From the NCBI RefSeq assembly GCF_932276165.1, contig NC_063984.1, forward strand, positions 9,121,501-9,185,500: DNA of 64,000 nucleotides, given 5' to 3'. A program made the translations under genes and the position numbers. Source of the stretch: Plutella xylostella. Its lineage: Eukaryota > Arthropoda > Insecta > Lepidoptera > Plutellidae. Of the stretch, positions 10,457-22,489 are shown piece by piece. Position 1 is the first letter of the stretch. Each line of letters starts with the position of its first letter. The notes under the pieces are model-generated. The model did no database searches. It was not told the DNA's origin and was given only the letters and a program-made list of their open reading frames with translations.

Positions 10457-10681
10457 TCTGATTGCATGACAGTGCTCTGTAAGGGTGCTTACATAGAGAA
10501 TCGGGTTCCCTGTATCTACCTGTATCGGTAACCTCATTATGCGAAAGCGCCCTCTCACGGAGCATTTCCCGGATTTTTTTAATGTCATGAGCGCTTTCGC
10601 ATAATCAGGTTACCGGTACAGGTAGATACAGGGAACCCGATTCTGTATGTAAGCACCCTAAGGCCCTCTGATTGCATGACA
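10451..10681. repeat. Foldback element 2 flanked by direct repeats
   Basis: Arms of 69 bp at 10482-10550 and 10591-10659 are near-perfect reverse complements: AGGGTGCTTACAT on one side, ATGTAAGCACCCT on the other, with GCGAAAGCGC against GCGCTTTCGC at the loop. The loop is 40 bp. On both sides lies the same sequence AGGCCCTCTGATTGCATGAC (10451-10471 and 10661-10681). This is a palindromic insertion or rearrangement inside duplicated sequence. ORFs crossing it are by-products of the palindrome. Confidence 0.75.
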
Positions 10682-12233
10682 GCAGTGCTCCTTACTCGGT
10701 ATTCGTGAAGCTGGAGTGGCCCCAGTCTCTGGCAGTCACGTGGTCGGTCACGGCTGCGCCGCGCGTGCGGACAGTTTTTGTCACTCGCGCGCTCTGGGTG
10801 CCGGCCGCGTAATACTCAAGCCTTGGTTCAGAACATTTGTGAGAGGCTGGAATCGTGTAGCTTTTGTTTTAAGATATATTGCGAGTTTCAGATACATAAG
10901 TTATGTATGACTACGACGACGAGCTATGAGGATAGAAAAAAAAAGTTGTACAGACGAATTTGTAAAACTATCCTTGTAAAATGTCTACGTATGCTATATT
11001 GTTTTTCGACTTAAATAACAATTTTCACTGAAAAAATATCTGAATTGGCTAAATGTAAATACCGATTATATTAGTTAACAACTGAATACTTTATTTTGTG
11101 TTATGAATTTATGAACAAGTACAAGATTATCATTTCTTAATCATTTATATTGTCCCATTTAAACGATCTACAATGAGGTTCGCCCATACGCCGCCGAGCC
11201 AGCTGAGATATTGAAATAATTGCTTTTCCAACGGCACGCCCGTGCAAATGACATTCGAGATGGAGGCCGTTTTTTCTCTTTCATACAAGTACGAGACGGA
11301 AAATGGCAAATGATGAAGTGCTTTAGGGTTCTATGGAGGACTTACTCAGCAGCATCTAGGTTTTATCATTCAATGGAGTGACCAGATTTAAATAAGTCCG
11401 TCAATGTGATGCGAACTGGAAGAAATAAACTTGTTGTATAATACGGACAGGCTCATTTGTCATGTCCGTACTACATGAATGGGCCAGGCTGATCCCTTCA
11501 CACAACGCTAAACAAAAAAAGAATAACTTAAATTCCTCTTCAGAACACTAACTGCAATAACCATTCGAATTATTAGCGACATCTTCATTGCCGGTATTTT
11601 TAGATATGCGTTCAAAACACACTTTAATGAGGCGGGCAGCGGTGGCAGCTCCGTGTTAAAATGTTAAATTGTTGTGTGAACTTTCACAGTGCTATTGGCC
11701 TGAGATAAATAATAAAAATATATTTTCAAAATCATCGGGCCTTTTCGTTATTGATTGGTTGTCAATGTGTTAAGATGTTTTGTGCTCTGGCGCGTGCTGT
11801 GAGCGCAATGTGTGTTGATTCTGACGGTGTTGTGAAGTGTGGGTTATGTTATCTTATGGGGCTTGCTGCTAGGTGCGCCAGGGTATCTGAAAGTCGTTGA
11901 AAGTCATGTGGCAAGAGCGTTGGCTCTCTGGTCCAGTGTGCAATGGCGGCGGTGGATTGCCGCGACGAATCGTCGAGACACGCCGAGACAAAGGACCCAA
12001 CGTTGGACACGCGTTGTAAAACTTGTCAATATTTTCGGACGGACTTTACGGCACCCCCATAGTTTTACGAGCGCTTTCACGCTAAGCCCATTGTCTTTCC
12101 GAGTTCTGTTGATTGGCCATGCCGGGGTTTCGGTAATTCAATGTCTTCGGACTCGAAATGATTTATTTGGGATGTTTTAATTTCGGTGTCCTGAAAGATG
12201 GATCTTATTATTGAGTGATAAATGAAACTGTCT
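10682..12233. other. Intergenic, no gene seen
   Basis: A GC-richer patch at 10710-10830 is followed by AT-rich DNA. A 113-codon open frame at 11839-12180 (plus) has no recognisable domain and is compatible with chance. Confidence 0.4.
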
Positions 12234-12241
12234 CTCTAAAC
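12234..12241. repeat. hAT target-site duplication, left
   Basis: CTCTAAAC here is repeated at 13096-13103. An 8-bp duplication is diagnostic of hAT transposition. Confidence 0.9.
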
Positions 12242-13095
12242 CAGTGTTTTTCAACCTTTTTCATGACGCGACCCCCCTGGTATAAAAAAAAATTTCGCGA
12301 CCCCCTTGACCCTTCGATTTTTATTAACATGTAGGTATGTATAAAGGGGTCAATTTTTTTTTGTGTTTTGTTTTATTGGCTACCATATAAAAATTCCTAA
12401 ATATAGTCAAAGTATCTTATTAGTTATGTTAAATACAGGATGTTGCAAAAAGGGTATACTTACTAAGCCGAAACCTACATGTACAATTGTGCATCATGGT
12501 ATATCTAAGCCCGAAAGTGAAATCAGAATTTTATTTCAAAACTTGCGGAAAAAATACCCTTTTTGCAACACCCTGAATTATTCAATTCTGTTATTATTAT
12601 TAGCCTCTGGATTCACTTTGAAAAATCTGAGAAGAGTTGTTAATTTATACGTAATTTTGAATTGGAAACCCATTATATTTTAATACATTTAATATTATTA
12701 TTTTCTGCACTCATTGGAAGCAAAAATTACCTCAACCAAAAATCTATCAAAAAACCTTCTTTAATTTAATAATTTACGGTGAGAGGCAAGATGAAGTAAG
12801 AGTAGACTCGAGCTAATTGTATTCTTCTTCTGTATGTACTTATCAACAAAAGATTTCTCGGGAAAACTACAGATTTTGGCCAGATTTTGTATTAGTTTGC
12901 TATAAAAATCCATGCTCGCAAGGATGGAGTAAAATGCTTATGATCGCTGATCTATCTAATATAAATATTAATTAAATTATCTGTCTTTATAGTATTTTTT
13001 CACTAAAGTACCCAGTTTTTTCGACCTCTGGCGACCCCCCTACAGAAGCTTCGCGACCCCCCAGGGGGTCGCGACCCACAGGTTGAAAAACACTG
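12242..13095. mobile_element. Non-autonomous hAT transposon
   Basis: An 854-bp element with perfect 16-bp terminal inverted repeats (CAGTGTTTTTCAACCT) and an 8-bp duplication. Subterminal GTCGCGACC-type blocks occur near both ends (12268-12312 and 13030-13077), the arrangement expected of transposase binding sites. The termini resemble the CAGTGxTTxTCAACC ends of animal hAT (Charlie-like) elements. No transposase ORF is present, so it would need one supplied in trans. A different MITE is nested inside at 12436-12575. Confidence 0.9.
12436..12575. mobile_element. Nested MITE (GTTGCAAAAAGGG family)
   Basis: 140 bp with inverted termini: CAGGATGTTGCAAAAAGGGT on the left and ACCCTTTTTGCAACACCCTG on the right, with one mismatch. 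It sits inside the hAT element, so it inserted later. Its target duplication is not clear. The same left terminus occurs at 8366 and 34245. Confidence 0.75.
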
Positions 13096-13103
13096 CTCTA
13101 AAC
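13096..13103. repeat. hAT target-site duplication, right
   Basis: CTCTAAAC, exact partner of 12234-12241. Confidence 0.9.
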
Positions 13104-13194
13104 TGTACTGTTGTTAGTAATTATTGGTTATGATAACTATTCAACTTCATTATGGCAAAAGGAGAGGAGAACAACCTACTGTAGGTACACCAAA

Positions 13195-13440
13195 TCAACA
13201 AAACTTCCGGTCACCACCACAAAATTTGATGCGGCGGCGCCTCGATTGTCTTAGCGTCCAGTAAAAAGTGTTGGTGTTCTGGTGAGCAATCTGGAGCAGC
13301 CGGCAAGGCCCTAGCCTCGTGGTTTGTGGAGCGCGACCGACGTGCACCCACGGCGTGACGTCATCGCCCCCCCGCCCGTGCGGCCGCCTACCCCACCCCC
13401 TCGCTACAGGTGCCGCCAAGGCCGCTTCAGACACTACACT
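13195..13440. promoter_or_regulatory. GC-rich island with a consensus CRE
   Basis: A compact GC-rich block in AT-rich surroundings, rich in CpG, with a perfect palindromic TGACGTCA at 13356-13363 next to a C-run. A 79-codon open frame crosses it on the minus strand but has the low-complexity Arg/Gly/Pro make-up expected of any GC-rich DNA. A promoter or enhancer is possible. No TATA box or linked gene is visible. Confidence 0.3.
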
Positions 13441-14916
13441 TCACTCAGTAGGATTCTCTCCGTGATTATCATTTGATGATGTGCATTAGCCAGATACATC
13501 CTTTAAAAGGGCAATCAACTGGCTGAATAGCTTTTGAAGAAATATGAAAGGAAATATATTATGGTTAAAATATGAATGTACATACATTATCAGTAGTACA
13601 CGCAAGTGCAGCCATGTCCATGTTGCGAGGCACATTAAGGAACAAAGATGGCCTCTCGCGGACTCACAAATACGCGCTCGCAAAGCTCACCGCTCGCGCA
13701 TCATTATGAAATTAAAGCTAAACAGGTGTGAAATTATGCTGAGTTTTTGTTCAGCTAATAGATTGCTCCGCGGCACTTTTCCTACCCGAGGCGAGTCCAC
13801 TTACGTAATACCCGATCATTATCGGCGTCCTAAACGCCCGTTTAAAACGCTATAATTTCGCACTAAACAGAATGATCCGAACTTTTTTTATCTCGTTACA
13901 AATTTCTACTTTTGTTTTTTCCTCGTACAATTACTGGCCGGTTCTACGCCGACAAAGAGTTTGTATACTTTTGATTGATAGGCGATTATTTTTGGGTATA
14001 AAATGGAGGCGCTTCCGAGTTGTTTTGTTCAGTGATACCAACAATCTTTTTGTACTTCGCTGCTAGTTGCTGTTTTAACTTTTTTTCAAATTAATTTAAT
14101 TTATATTGTTGTTTAATAGGGACCGCTACTTTGCTAGTTACTTAACTAAAAGATGACGACGTCCCTGGACGCAATCGCGGAACTAATGCGCGTTGAATTT
14201 CTTATGAGAATGAATAGTTTTTTGTGGATCAAAACTTGGAGATAGTGCCTGTATAAAGCCTATTTAGTGTATACTGACGAAAACGATTTCTACAAATTTG
14301 TTTTGCCCCGTAAGTGTTTGGGGCTATCCAAGTTTCTGACTAGTGTGTAACCGATAGGTGTCGGAGATGTGGCGAGCTTTCGCAACTATTCCCCGGTGCG
14401 GCTAAAAACTCTGGGCGAGGAGAATTCGAACATGTTTGCTAACCGTTTGACCGGCGCTGGCTCGCACCCACTAACCCACTGTGACCGAGAAACGCCTGTT
14501 CAGTACCGAGGCCACGTGCATTCAATACTGCAGCTTATCCGGAGCTGTTAGGGTTCAATGTCCCGCCACAATAGGTATTCATATCTCGAATGTAATGATG
14601 TGTAGTGAGTATCAACTGTTTATTTACCACGAGCTGCTCTCTTTGTGACGGTGCTATGTGCGATGGCGGACGAATGAAAATGTGTCCTATTGTTGGGTGT
14701 TAGGGTTAGATTTGTTTTAGCTAACGTGGTTTTGTAGGCTGTTTCTGTATGAGAGCGGCGGTAGTGGATTGTGGATTGGCAGGAAAGTCTTCAGGCGTAC
14801 CGTTAAGCGGACCGTTGGACAAATTAATTTAGTTTGTAGCGTCACTGTTTCGGACCATGACTTATCGCGGATGTTCCACATACGGAGTGTAGCTAAATGT
14901 GTACATACGTTTCTGA
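13441..14916. other. Intergenic, no gene seen
   Basis: Mixed base composition with small GC-richer stretches (13640-13850, 14360-14560). Short open frames show no family resemblance. No repeat with a second copy in the window. Confidence 0.4.
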
Positions 14917-15029
14917 AATACTAATTTGAAATTTAAAGTATAACATGGGGTACTTATACGAGTATGAAATACAGCCTGTATTTCATACTCGTAATACTAA
15001 TTTGAAATGTAAAGTATAACATGGGGTAC
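14917..15029. repeat. Direct duplication around a perfect hairpin
   Basis: A 37-bp sequence at 14917-14953 (starting AATACTAATTTGAAAT) recurs at 14993-15029 with one mismatch. Between them lies a perfect palindrome at 14957-14993: an 18-bp stem (TACGAGTATGAAATACAG) with a 1-nt loop. Such a long perfect stem is unlikely by chance and points to a recent foldback insertion or template-switch event. Confidence 0.8.
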
Positions 15030-16836
15030 GTAATACTTAAACCTTATTATTTAAAGTAACAACATTGCAAATCAAATAGTCCCAAGAGTGTGATCTCATA
15101 CGGTTGACATGATTATTTCCTCGAAGTGGAATTACTTAAAACCGTTATTGAGTGTATTGTCAACAATACATCTGAAATCCAGATAGACTACTGCAGTGAT
15201 TTCTGCTACATCGACAATTGAATGATGAGGAGGCACTCACGGCTATCTGAGGGCATGAGCGAGGCACTTGTCCACATGTGGGCCCTACAACAACATAGCC
15301 TAGGATCTCCAGGACTCCACGCACCGGGCTAAAGCACTAGAATTTATTTCAGTCCAATTAAGCGATTTCCATTTGTAAAATCTGTAGACTTATGTGATAG
15401 TGGTTGATAATGTTCATACTTGCCGATGAATTGGTTTAAGATGGATCCGGGTTCTCAGGTGGAGACCACGTACAGGAAAACGTAGCACAGGATGCCTTCC
15501 AGTCCGCTGGAACGACGACTATAATATTAAGTATCAAATTAGGTACCTACCTGAGTAAGACAGGCTACATTTCCTCCATATGTTTTCCCTCCGAGAAACT
15601 TCAAGCAAACGATTACATACAGAAACTAGATTAAAAAAGTAATTATGCAGATGATGCACAACATTGGATCAAACTCATAAAGTCCAACATTAACTAATAG
15701 TTTGTCGGACGCCACGGAGGTGAAGACAACGTGAACAGGGGACAGCGACAATCACGAGTGACAGCCGAGTGTTTGGACTCCGCTGGAGAGTGCTCGAGAT
15801 CTACCGCCACATGTCATGTGAATACATATCTAAATAGATGGATAGATAGAACATGTTTCTTTGAATCACGAAATTTGGTGTTCCACTTCTTGATTATAGG
15901 TTAGAAGTCCTGGGCTGATTGCACCGCGTCTTTATCGACGTAGATAAACTAAGTTAATGATAGCACATAACTAAAACCCTTAAAAAAAATCTACTTTTCC
16001 AACATCTTTAACTAATCCAGCATTAACAAAAAAAACGTGTATTGTGTAGAATTACTTTTCAGTAGCAAAACGCCGTTTTATAAACGGCAATTAAATGCCC
16101 ATTATAAAGCTGATGGTTAATAATAAATTTGTCTATGAAACGGGTCGGTATCGGTGGCCGGGGGCTTCTTAAATATACATATAAAATGCGTGTAGATCAG
16201 CGTGGATAGTGTCGGTCTGTAGGTAGCCGTGTCGACGGTATTTGTTTTAAATTATTCAGCGGCTGGACCCGCCCCCGCCTAATGACTTAATCGCGAGCCG
16301 GACCGTCCCTGTGTCGTCACTTTGATAGCTGCCGCTTACTTTCTTAACAGTTATTTCGTGTTTTGTTTACTTATTACTTACCTAGTTCTTTAATTTTCCA
16401 TAGTGAATCACCGCCACTGTACTGTTTATTTGAGCCAGCCATCATTGCATACCCGCCTGGCAAATATGAATTTTACTGTTCTAATGATTTTATTTAAAGC
16501 CTTAATCATAATTATTTCATAAATAAAGACACCATTTTAGTATTAAATAAGTTCACATTTTGATAAAAAATATGGCTTCATAGTCTTGCATTGAACGGGA
16601 AACGCCCTATTAGTAGGCTGTTAAATTTATGGCTAGTCCTCTTTTGTTTTTTGCCTCAATTTACTGACGGGCGAGGCCGGGAGAAATTAACTAGTTGTAG
16701 CCTGATGGACTGCCACTAACATTTCTGGACGTGAAAAAGATTAAATCAACCAAACATTATTTTTTTAGTTTTCTTTAATAAGTAAGTTGTTCTAAATTGT
16801 ATGTCGACTATCAAAATAAAACGTTAATATATACTT
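15030..16836. other. Intergenic, no gene seen
   Basis: No coding signal. A GC-richer patch lies around 16130-16320. No repeat with a second copy in the window was recognised. Confidence 0.4.
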
Positions 16837-17035
16837 TACTAGCTGTTCCCGCGCACTTCGCTTCGCCTTAAAAAGTTTTCCCGTGGGAATTACGGGATAA
16901 AAAGTAGTCTATGTTCTTTCCCAGGGTCTAAACCGTATGTATATAAAATTTCATTCAAATCAGTAGTTTTGGCGTAAATGAGTAACAGACAGACAGACAG
17001 ACACAGTTACTTTCGCATTTATTATATTAAGTTAG
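16837..17035 (+). repeat. Dispersed lepidopteran repeat, copy 2
   Basis: It begins ACTAGCTGTTCCCGCG, continues CTTCGCCTTAAAAAGTTTTC, a GATAAAAAGTAG block, ATTTCATTCAAATC, then a GACA run and the terminal block AGTTACTTTCGCATTTAT. It is close to 25009-25219, with a short deletion in the middle. The constant 3' block and variable GACA run suggest a LINE 3' end or a SINE, but no ORF is attached. Confidence 0.8.
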
Positions 17036-17536
17036 GAAGTTAGGATGTAAGTATATTATTAATATGTAGTATAAGGCCACCAATAATACGCTATGCTAAT
17101 GCTACACCGAAGTAAAGATACCATAGATTACAATCACCTAATAACTAATTGCTGGTTTCTTTAAAACTTTGATTTTAGCTGAAATTCATAAACTTACAAG
17201 TCAGGTAGTATCACTTACTAAGAACTGTTATCACTCTTATCAGCATGACTAACAATAGTCTGCTAGTAGGAAGCTAGGTATTTAGTCAGAACTCATTAGG
17301 AAAAACTAAAACTATTGTCTTATGTTTAAGCTACTTTATCGCTACCACCTCGGTTGTAGATTGACGATTCTGATAAGCGACGTGCTTGGCATTAATGGAA
17401 TACTTTTGCGTATTTTGGTTATTTTTTTGAGTCAGCTATTAGAACTCTGTAAGTAAGTATGCTGCATAACTGAAATAAGTGATTTGATTCAGTGTTAGTT
17501 AGGTACCTATATAGCTACTTTGTTTTACAGATGAAT
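17036..17536. other. Intergenic, no gene seen
   Basis: AT-rich DNA between a repeat and the truncated retrotransposon. Nothing recognisable. Confidence 0.4.
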
Positions 17537-17547
17537 AAATAATTGAA
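17537..17547. repeat. Target-site duplication, left (truncated RTE)
   Basis: AAATAATTGAA here is repeated exactly at 18012-18022, flanking the truncated copy. Confidence 0.9.
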
Positions 17548-18011
17548 GTGTCTGAAAACAAAAGTTTTTAATCAGTGCGTGTTGCCAGTGATGACTTACG
17601 GAGCCGAGACGTGGTGCTTCACCAAAGGGCTTATCCACAAGCTCAGAGTTGCTCAGCGTGCTATGGAAAGGGCTATGTTAGGCGTGTCCCTGCGAGATAG
17701 GATTCGTAATGAAGAAATCCGCAGGAGAACTAAAGTTACCGACATAGCCAAAAGGATTAGCACGCTGAAGTGGCAATGGGCTGGCCACGTAGCCCGTAGA
17801 ACCGACGACCGCTGGAGTACAAAGGTTCTGGAGTGGAGACCCCGTGTCGGCAAACGGCGTGTCGGTCGCCCCCCAACCCGTTGGTCTGATGATCTGCGGA
17901 AGGTAGCGGGAAGCCGCTGGATGCAGATGGCGGGTGACCGTTTGGGGTGGCGATCGTTAGGAGAGGCCTATGTCCAACAGTGGACTACAGAAGGCTGAGA
18001 GAGAGAGAGAG
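17548..18011 (+). mobile_element. 5'-truncated RTE-like retrotransposon copy
   Basis: 464 bp nearly identical to the 3' end of the element at 150-3352, in the opposite orientation. It begins within the codon for residue 841 of the polyprotein and ends in a (GA)n tail. An 11-bp duplication flanks it. Abortive reverse transcription from the 3' end is the usual cause of such truncation. Confidence 0.92.
17549..17998 (+). pseudogene. C-terminal fragment of the RTE polyprotein
   Basis: It encodes residues 842-990 of the 990-residue protein without a frameshift, differing by two substitutions (A926T and R932T in the numbering of the complete copy). It lacks the endonuclease and the catalytic reverse-transcriptase motifs, so it is non-functional. 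An in-frame Met at 17543 comes from flanking DNA and the target duplication, not from the element. The stop codon at 17996-17998 merges into the GA tail. Confidence 0.92.
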
Positions 18012-18022
18012 AAATAATTGAA
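18012..18022. repeat. Target-site duplication, right (truncated RTE)
   Basis: AAATAATTGAA, exact partner of 17537-17547. Confidence 0.9.
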
Positions 18023-21000
18023 ATTCAAAAAAACTATAAACACAAATACACGGCATGTGGAGTGTATCATTGTATCAATCACCTTTTGACATCTGTATCT
18101 GTTTACAAAAAGATCTGCTACAGCCTAGAACCAAAATAGGTACCATCAAAAGGAAAAAAGAAAAAAAATAGAAATTAGATTCGAAGAGAAACCAACATAT
18201 AAAATTACCGTTATGTAAACAAAGTAAGATAAAATTTTCACCGTCATGTTTACGATCTACGAGCAAGGATTATTTAATTGTTTTATGAGGCCCATCCGTG
18301 TCTGTACCCCTTTAGCAGGGCCATAAACTTTACAAAAACCCCTTCATTACGGCCTGGGTTTTTTTATTAACTCCACAGCATACGGATGGGTACAGCACAA
18401 CTTTTGTTTTACTGTTTGTTGTGGATTATGAATTTTCTAATATTTGTAGGTAACTACCTATATTGTTGTTTAGGAACGTAGGTATTTAAGATAAAAAATA
18501 AATATGTAGGTACATACGGTATATTACATATATATACGGTTTATTGTTGTTTAGGTATGAAATATTTCCAAAAGTATCTATAAACATAACACTGACGTTA
18601 CTTTATTTATGGTAGTAGTATACAATACGGTTAAGGAAAACATCGGGATGATACCTGAAGAATATACCTGATGTCTAAAAATATATTTGTATATTGTTAG
18701 ATAGGTATTACAAACAGAAAAATATAGGTTAAAGGTAAAGTGAAAGAAAAAATAACGATAGAAAACTTACGTCTTAATTGATTACAAAATAAACTTTCTC
18801 AATAGGTATCAGCCTAATTTACAACTTAACTTGAAAAAATACGCAACACCAACTAAGTATATTTATTTTAAAGGCAGGTAGATGTAAAACTTTCTAAGGC
18901 AAAATAAACTTTGTACCTTCCTATCGCCTATTTACATATATAATGAATATTACATTCGCCTGATTATTGATAGGTATGTAGATTTACTTTTTAGGTCTTT
19001 CGATCTATGGCTAGATAATCATCTGCCATTTTGGCAAACTAAATGATTTTAACTTAGTTAAGAAAGTACCGACCAAGCATTGGTCAAGCTCCGCGCCTGC
19101 CGTGCCTACCTGCAGGGACGCCATTACCGTTATAGCAACTAACAACTAACGCTTCCAAGAAGGTCATGCGCAGTAAAGCTAAAAGTAAAAATTCCATTTA
19201 CAATATATTTTTTGCCTCTCCGCCTCCGCCCGCGCCGCTAAACCGCGCCAAGGCTGCGCGACGCTTCGCAGAACGCCGGGGTTGATTGTTATAAGTAAAC
19301 CTGTTGTTTTTACTTTACTAACTTCCTAAATTATACTTCTAAATACTTAAGTTGAAATAGTTTTAAAGCGAATCATGAAATAAACGAAAGGATGAAGTTT
19401 TCTTCTTGATAGAAGTTAGTAACGCGTAAACATGTCATAAGAAGATACCGATGTCGACTTAAAAGTACTTACCTACAGTTACACACACGTCTATTTGCGG
19501 CTCATTAGAACATAAGCCGATAGGTCTGGCGACATGTGAAGTCCCGCCTCCACCACCCACTTTTTGCCACCATGCCTGTATCCGTATTCGAGAAGTCATT
19601 TAAAACCACTTATTGACAAATGAGACCAAATATTGACAACATAAAAACAAAGGGCGCCGCCACGGGGCGGGCGGTGTCAATCTCTTGGACAAATATTGGC
19701 GTATTTGACGAACGAATTACGTGACAACTTTAGTTTAGCGGCTGTTTGTGCCGTGTCCCGCTGTTTGCTTTGTTCCTTAGACCCGATACAAGGCAAAAAC
19801 TATAGCGCCAAATGTGCACTCCCGCATTTGTGGACAGAAGTGTAAATGGGGTTACCGACGAGCTGTGGACTGACAGATGCAGATGTTAGATCGCTTGTAG
19901 CTTGCGACAGTTTGTGTTAACACAGTTTTTCTCAACATCTTTTTCGATAAGAACATATTTTATCTGTTTACCCACAAGTCTTCGTTTTTGTCACTTACCT
20001 GCATCATTCGCAGTTCTGAGTTCGCATGGCAGCGGGGTCTTCGCACCCGCCAATCAGCATATCGTATAGGTATGATTAGAAAGCTCTAATTCCGTGACCT
20101 GGAAGCAATCATGGCAGCGACATGTACCGTGAGAGAGCGGCCGTGGGAACCCCCGGGGTCACCCATACACCGGAACGGGGGGTGCCAAATGCTTGCTGAC
20201 CGTTTTGTTTTGATTTTTACTGGAGTTATTTTTGCTAGCGGTACTGAGATTTATATTTGCTTGTTGGTTGTATGATGAAATGTTACTTACTTTTGGGCTG
20301 CATTGTAGTCCTTGATAGAGTTTCACCGTGTGTGTTACAAACAACAACTACTTTACTAGAATGAGATTATTCAATTAGGTAAATAATTTAAATTATTTAC
20401 GGGAAAATCAGCCCTAACGATGTTTTTTTGTCAATACTACATTCATGGCATTCTTGTATGTTATTGTATCTGCTACACTGGGTATAGATTAACAAACGTA
20501 TTTTTCATTCTTTACAGTTTGTAGGATTTTTTATTTAAAATGTTAGTGAAATAATCTTCACAACTACAAGACATAGAAAAACATGTTTGGTATATCTTTC
20601 TAATTACATATTTAAATTTAAAATAGGATAAAGATATATTTCCTTTGCGAAATTAAATCTAATAATAATACACTACTTTATGGAAAATCTTTTTGTTCAG
20701 TTTGATTTTACTCCAAATTGGATATCATTATGATTCGATAAAAATATGTGTATGGTTTAAGAAAGCCTTTCATTTACTTAGGTATTCAGTTTAAAAGGAA
20801 AATTCAATTTCAACCAAAATCTAGAATAGCTATATTACCTATTTTAATCATCAATATGCTCCATCGTATTCCCAAATCCCTATAAGCCGTCAGCAGAAGG
20901 CGGCAAGTGAAAATAGTGTTTAAATTAAACCGTGCCTTATACAGGGGGTGTTCAAATTAATGCGGCATAAAGACTGGGGCGGTCTTGTGGTCCCATAGTG

Positions 21001-22489
21001 TAAAGTCCCTTGAGGGTGTTTTTAAGTATGGTGTTAAATGAATTTCGTACAGGGATTTTGGGTGCAATTTTGGCTTAAAAAAGAGTAGGTATGATGTAGA
21101 AAGTTGTAACAAATTTAAAGCCTATAATATTTTTGAAGTGAAATACTAGGCTCAAGATGATTATTACGATTAATAGATGCATGTAGGCCTACACGTTCCG
21201 CTCTGCAATTTTACAGGATTACCCTAGTCATAGTCTATACCCTGGTACAACTTATTAATATGGGTATTATTATAATGATTATTACCTAATATGATTATTT
21301 ATCTCCATATTTTGTCTAAAATATATATTCTTTAAAAACCTAAACCTCTTTTAAAGTCTATTTCAATATGCCTTGTTGTGACGGCAGCACCCGAGGGCCA
21401 GTCCACAGTCCACGGTGGGGACTAGAAGTGCCAAGTGAGTGCATCTCCTCCGGGACACAGTTGATTGAATCATGTGTCGAGTCACCCCTTCCCCGGATTG
21501 CGTGTTGACAAGAATTGATTGAAATGCTGCCATTTCATTCCCGTGGACTGTTTTAATGGAAGGGATTTGGTGTTTAGCTTGTAATAAATGATTTTGCCTT
21601 TTAGTATAAGTTTTTTGGCCTTGGAATATTATGGATAGATACAATAGTTAGTAATCACACTGGAATATAGTCTGATATCGAGAAATCACAATGAATTCAT
21701 AAACCGTCAACTATACTTATAAAAAAAAAATTAGGTACCTCACCTAATTGTTTAGCGAACAGTATCTACCCTAAGTATTATGCAAAAACTGTTAAAATAT
21801 GACTGACCCAGTACAATGTTAACATGTAGTCGATTGCAGACTTTTTACAGTTAATACAAAGGATATAATTATCACAATAAAGTATGTTTAAAAAAAGAAC
21901 TTTCATTTCAACTTTTTAGTTAACCCGTTGAAGTCTTTTGTATGCATAAATTGTGCCCTCATGGCGTAGCAGCCGTAGCTCGTAGCAAAATATATTTAGA
22001 TCAAGTAAATTATTGACAAAAGTTATGAATGTCAATGAATCCAATTTTAAAGTTATTACAACTTCAATAATCTTTAAAATAATTGAGTAAATTAAGGTAT
22101 TTGTTAATTATCTATCATAAAATCTACTCTTTTGATGTCAACCACGACGTTTCTTTATTTCTACTTATTACTTTTCAAGATACCTACTTGAAAAAGTAAG
22201 TTGAACTTCATAATTCTAGTTTTACCTTGAGCAATATAAATTCAAGAAAAGTTAGGCCATATTTGTAACAGTTAAGAAATGATTTCATAATGGCTGTATA
22301 AAATTAGAACTCTTTGGTTTTAAGATTGAAAATATTTACTTTGGTATTTTTACACGGCAAAAAATGTAAGGTAAGATTTAAGATACCTATATAGGTTTTT
22401 GTGATGTACCTACACATTATGTGAAATAGTAACAAATAGGTGTAGCATGTTGCCGTCGGCAGGGGATCTCTCGAGAGAGAACAAAACAA
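18023..22489. other. Intergenic downstream of SoxN
   Basis: 4.5 kb without a supported gene. GC-richer patches lie at 19080-19290 and 19620-19690. Open frames of 60-93 codons (for example 21363-21644 minus) have no family resemblance. The stretch lies 3' of SoxN and could hold regulatory DNA, but I recognise no specific element. Confidence 0.4.

Noticed and set aside
10296..10588. Two overlapping minus-strand open frames (89 and 69 codons)
   Set aside because: They run through the palindromic foldback elements, where sequence structure rather than coding explains them.
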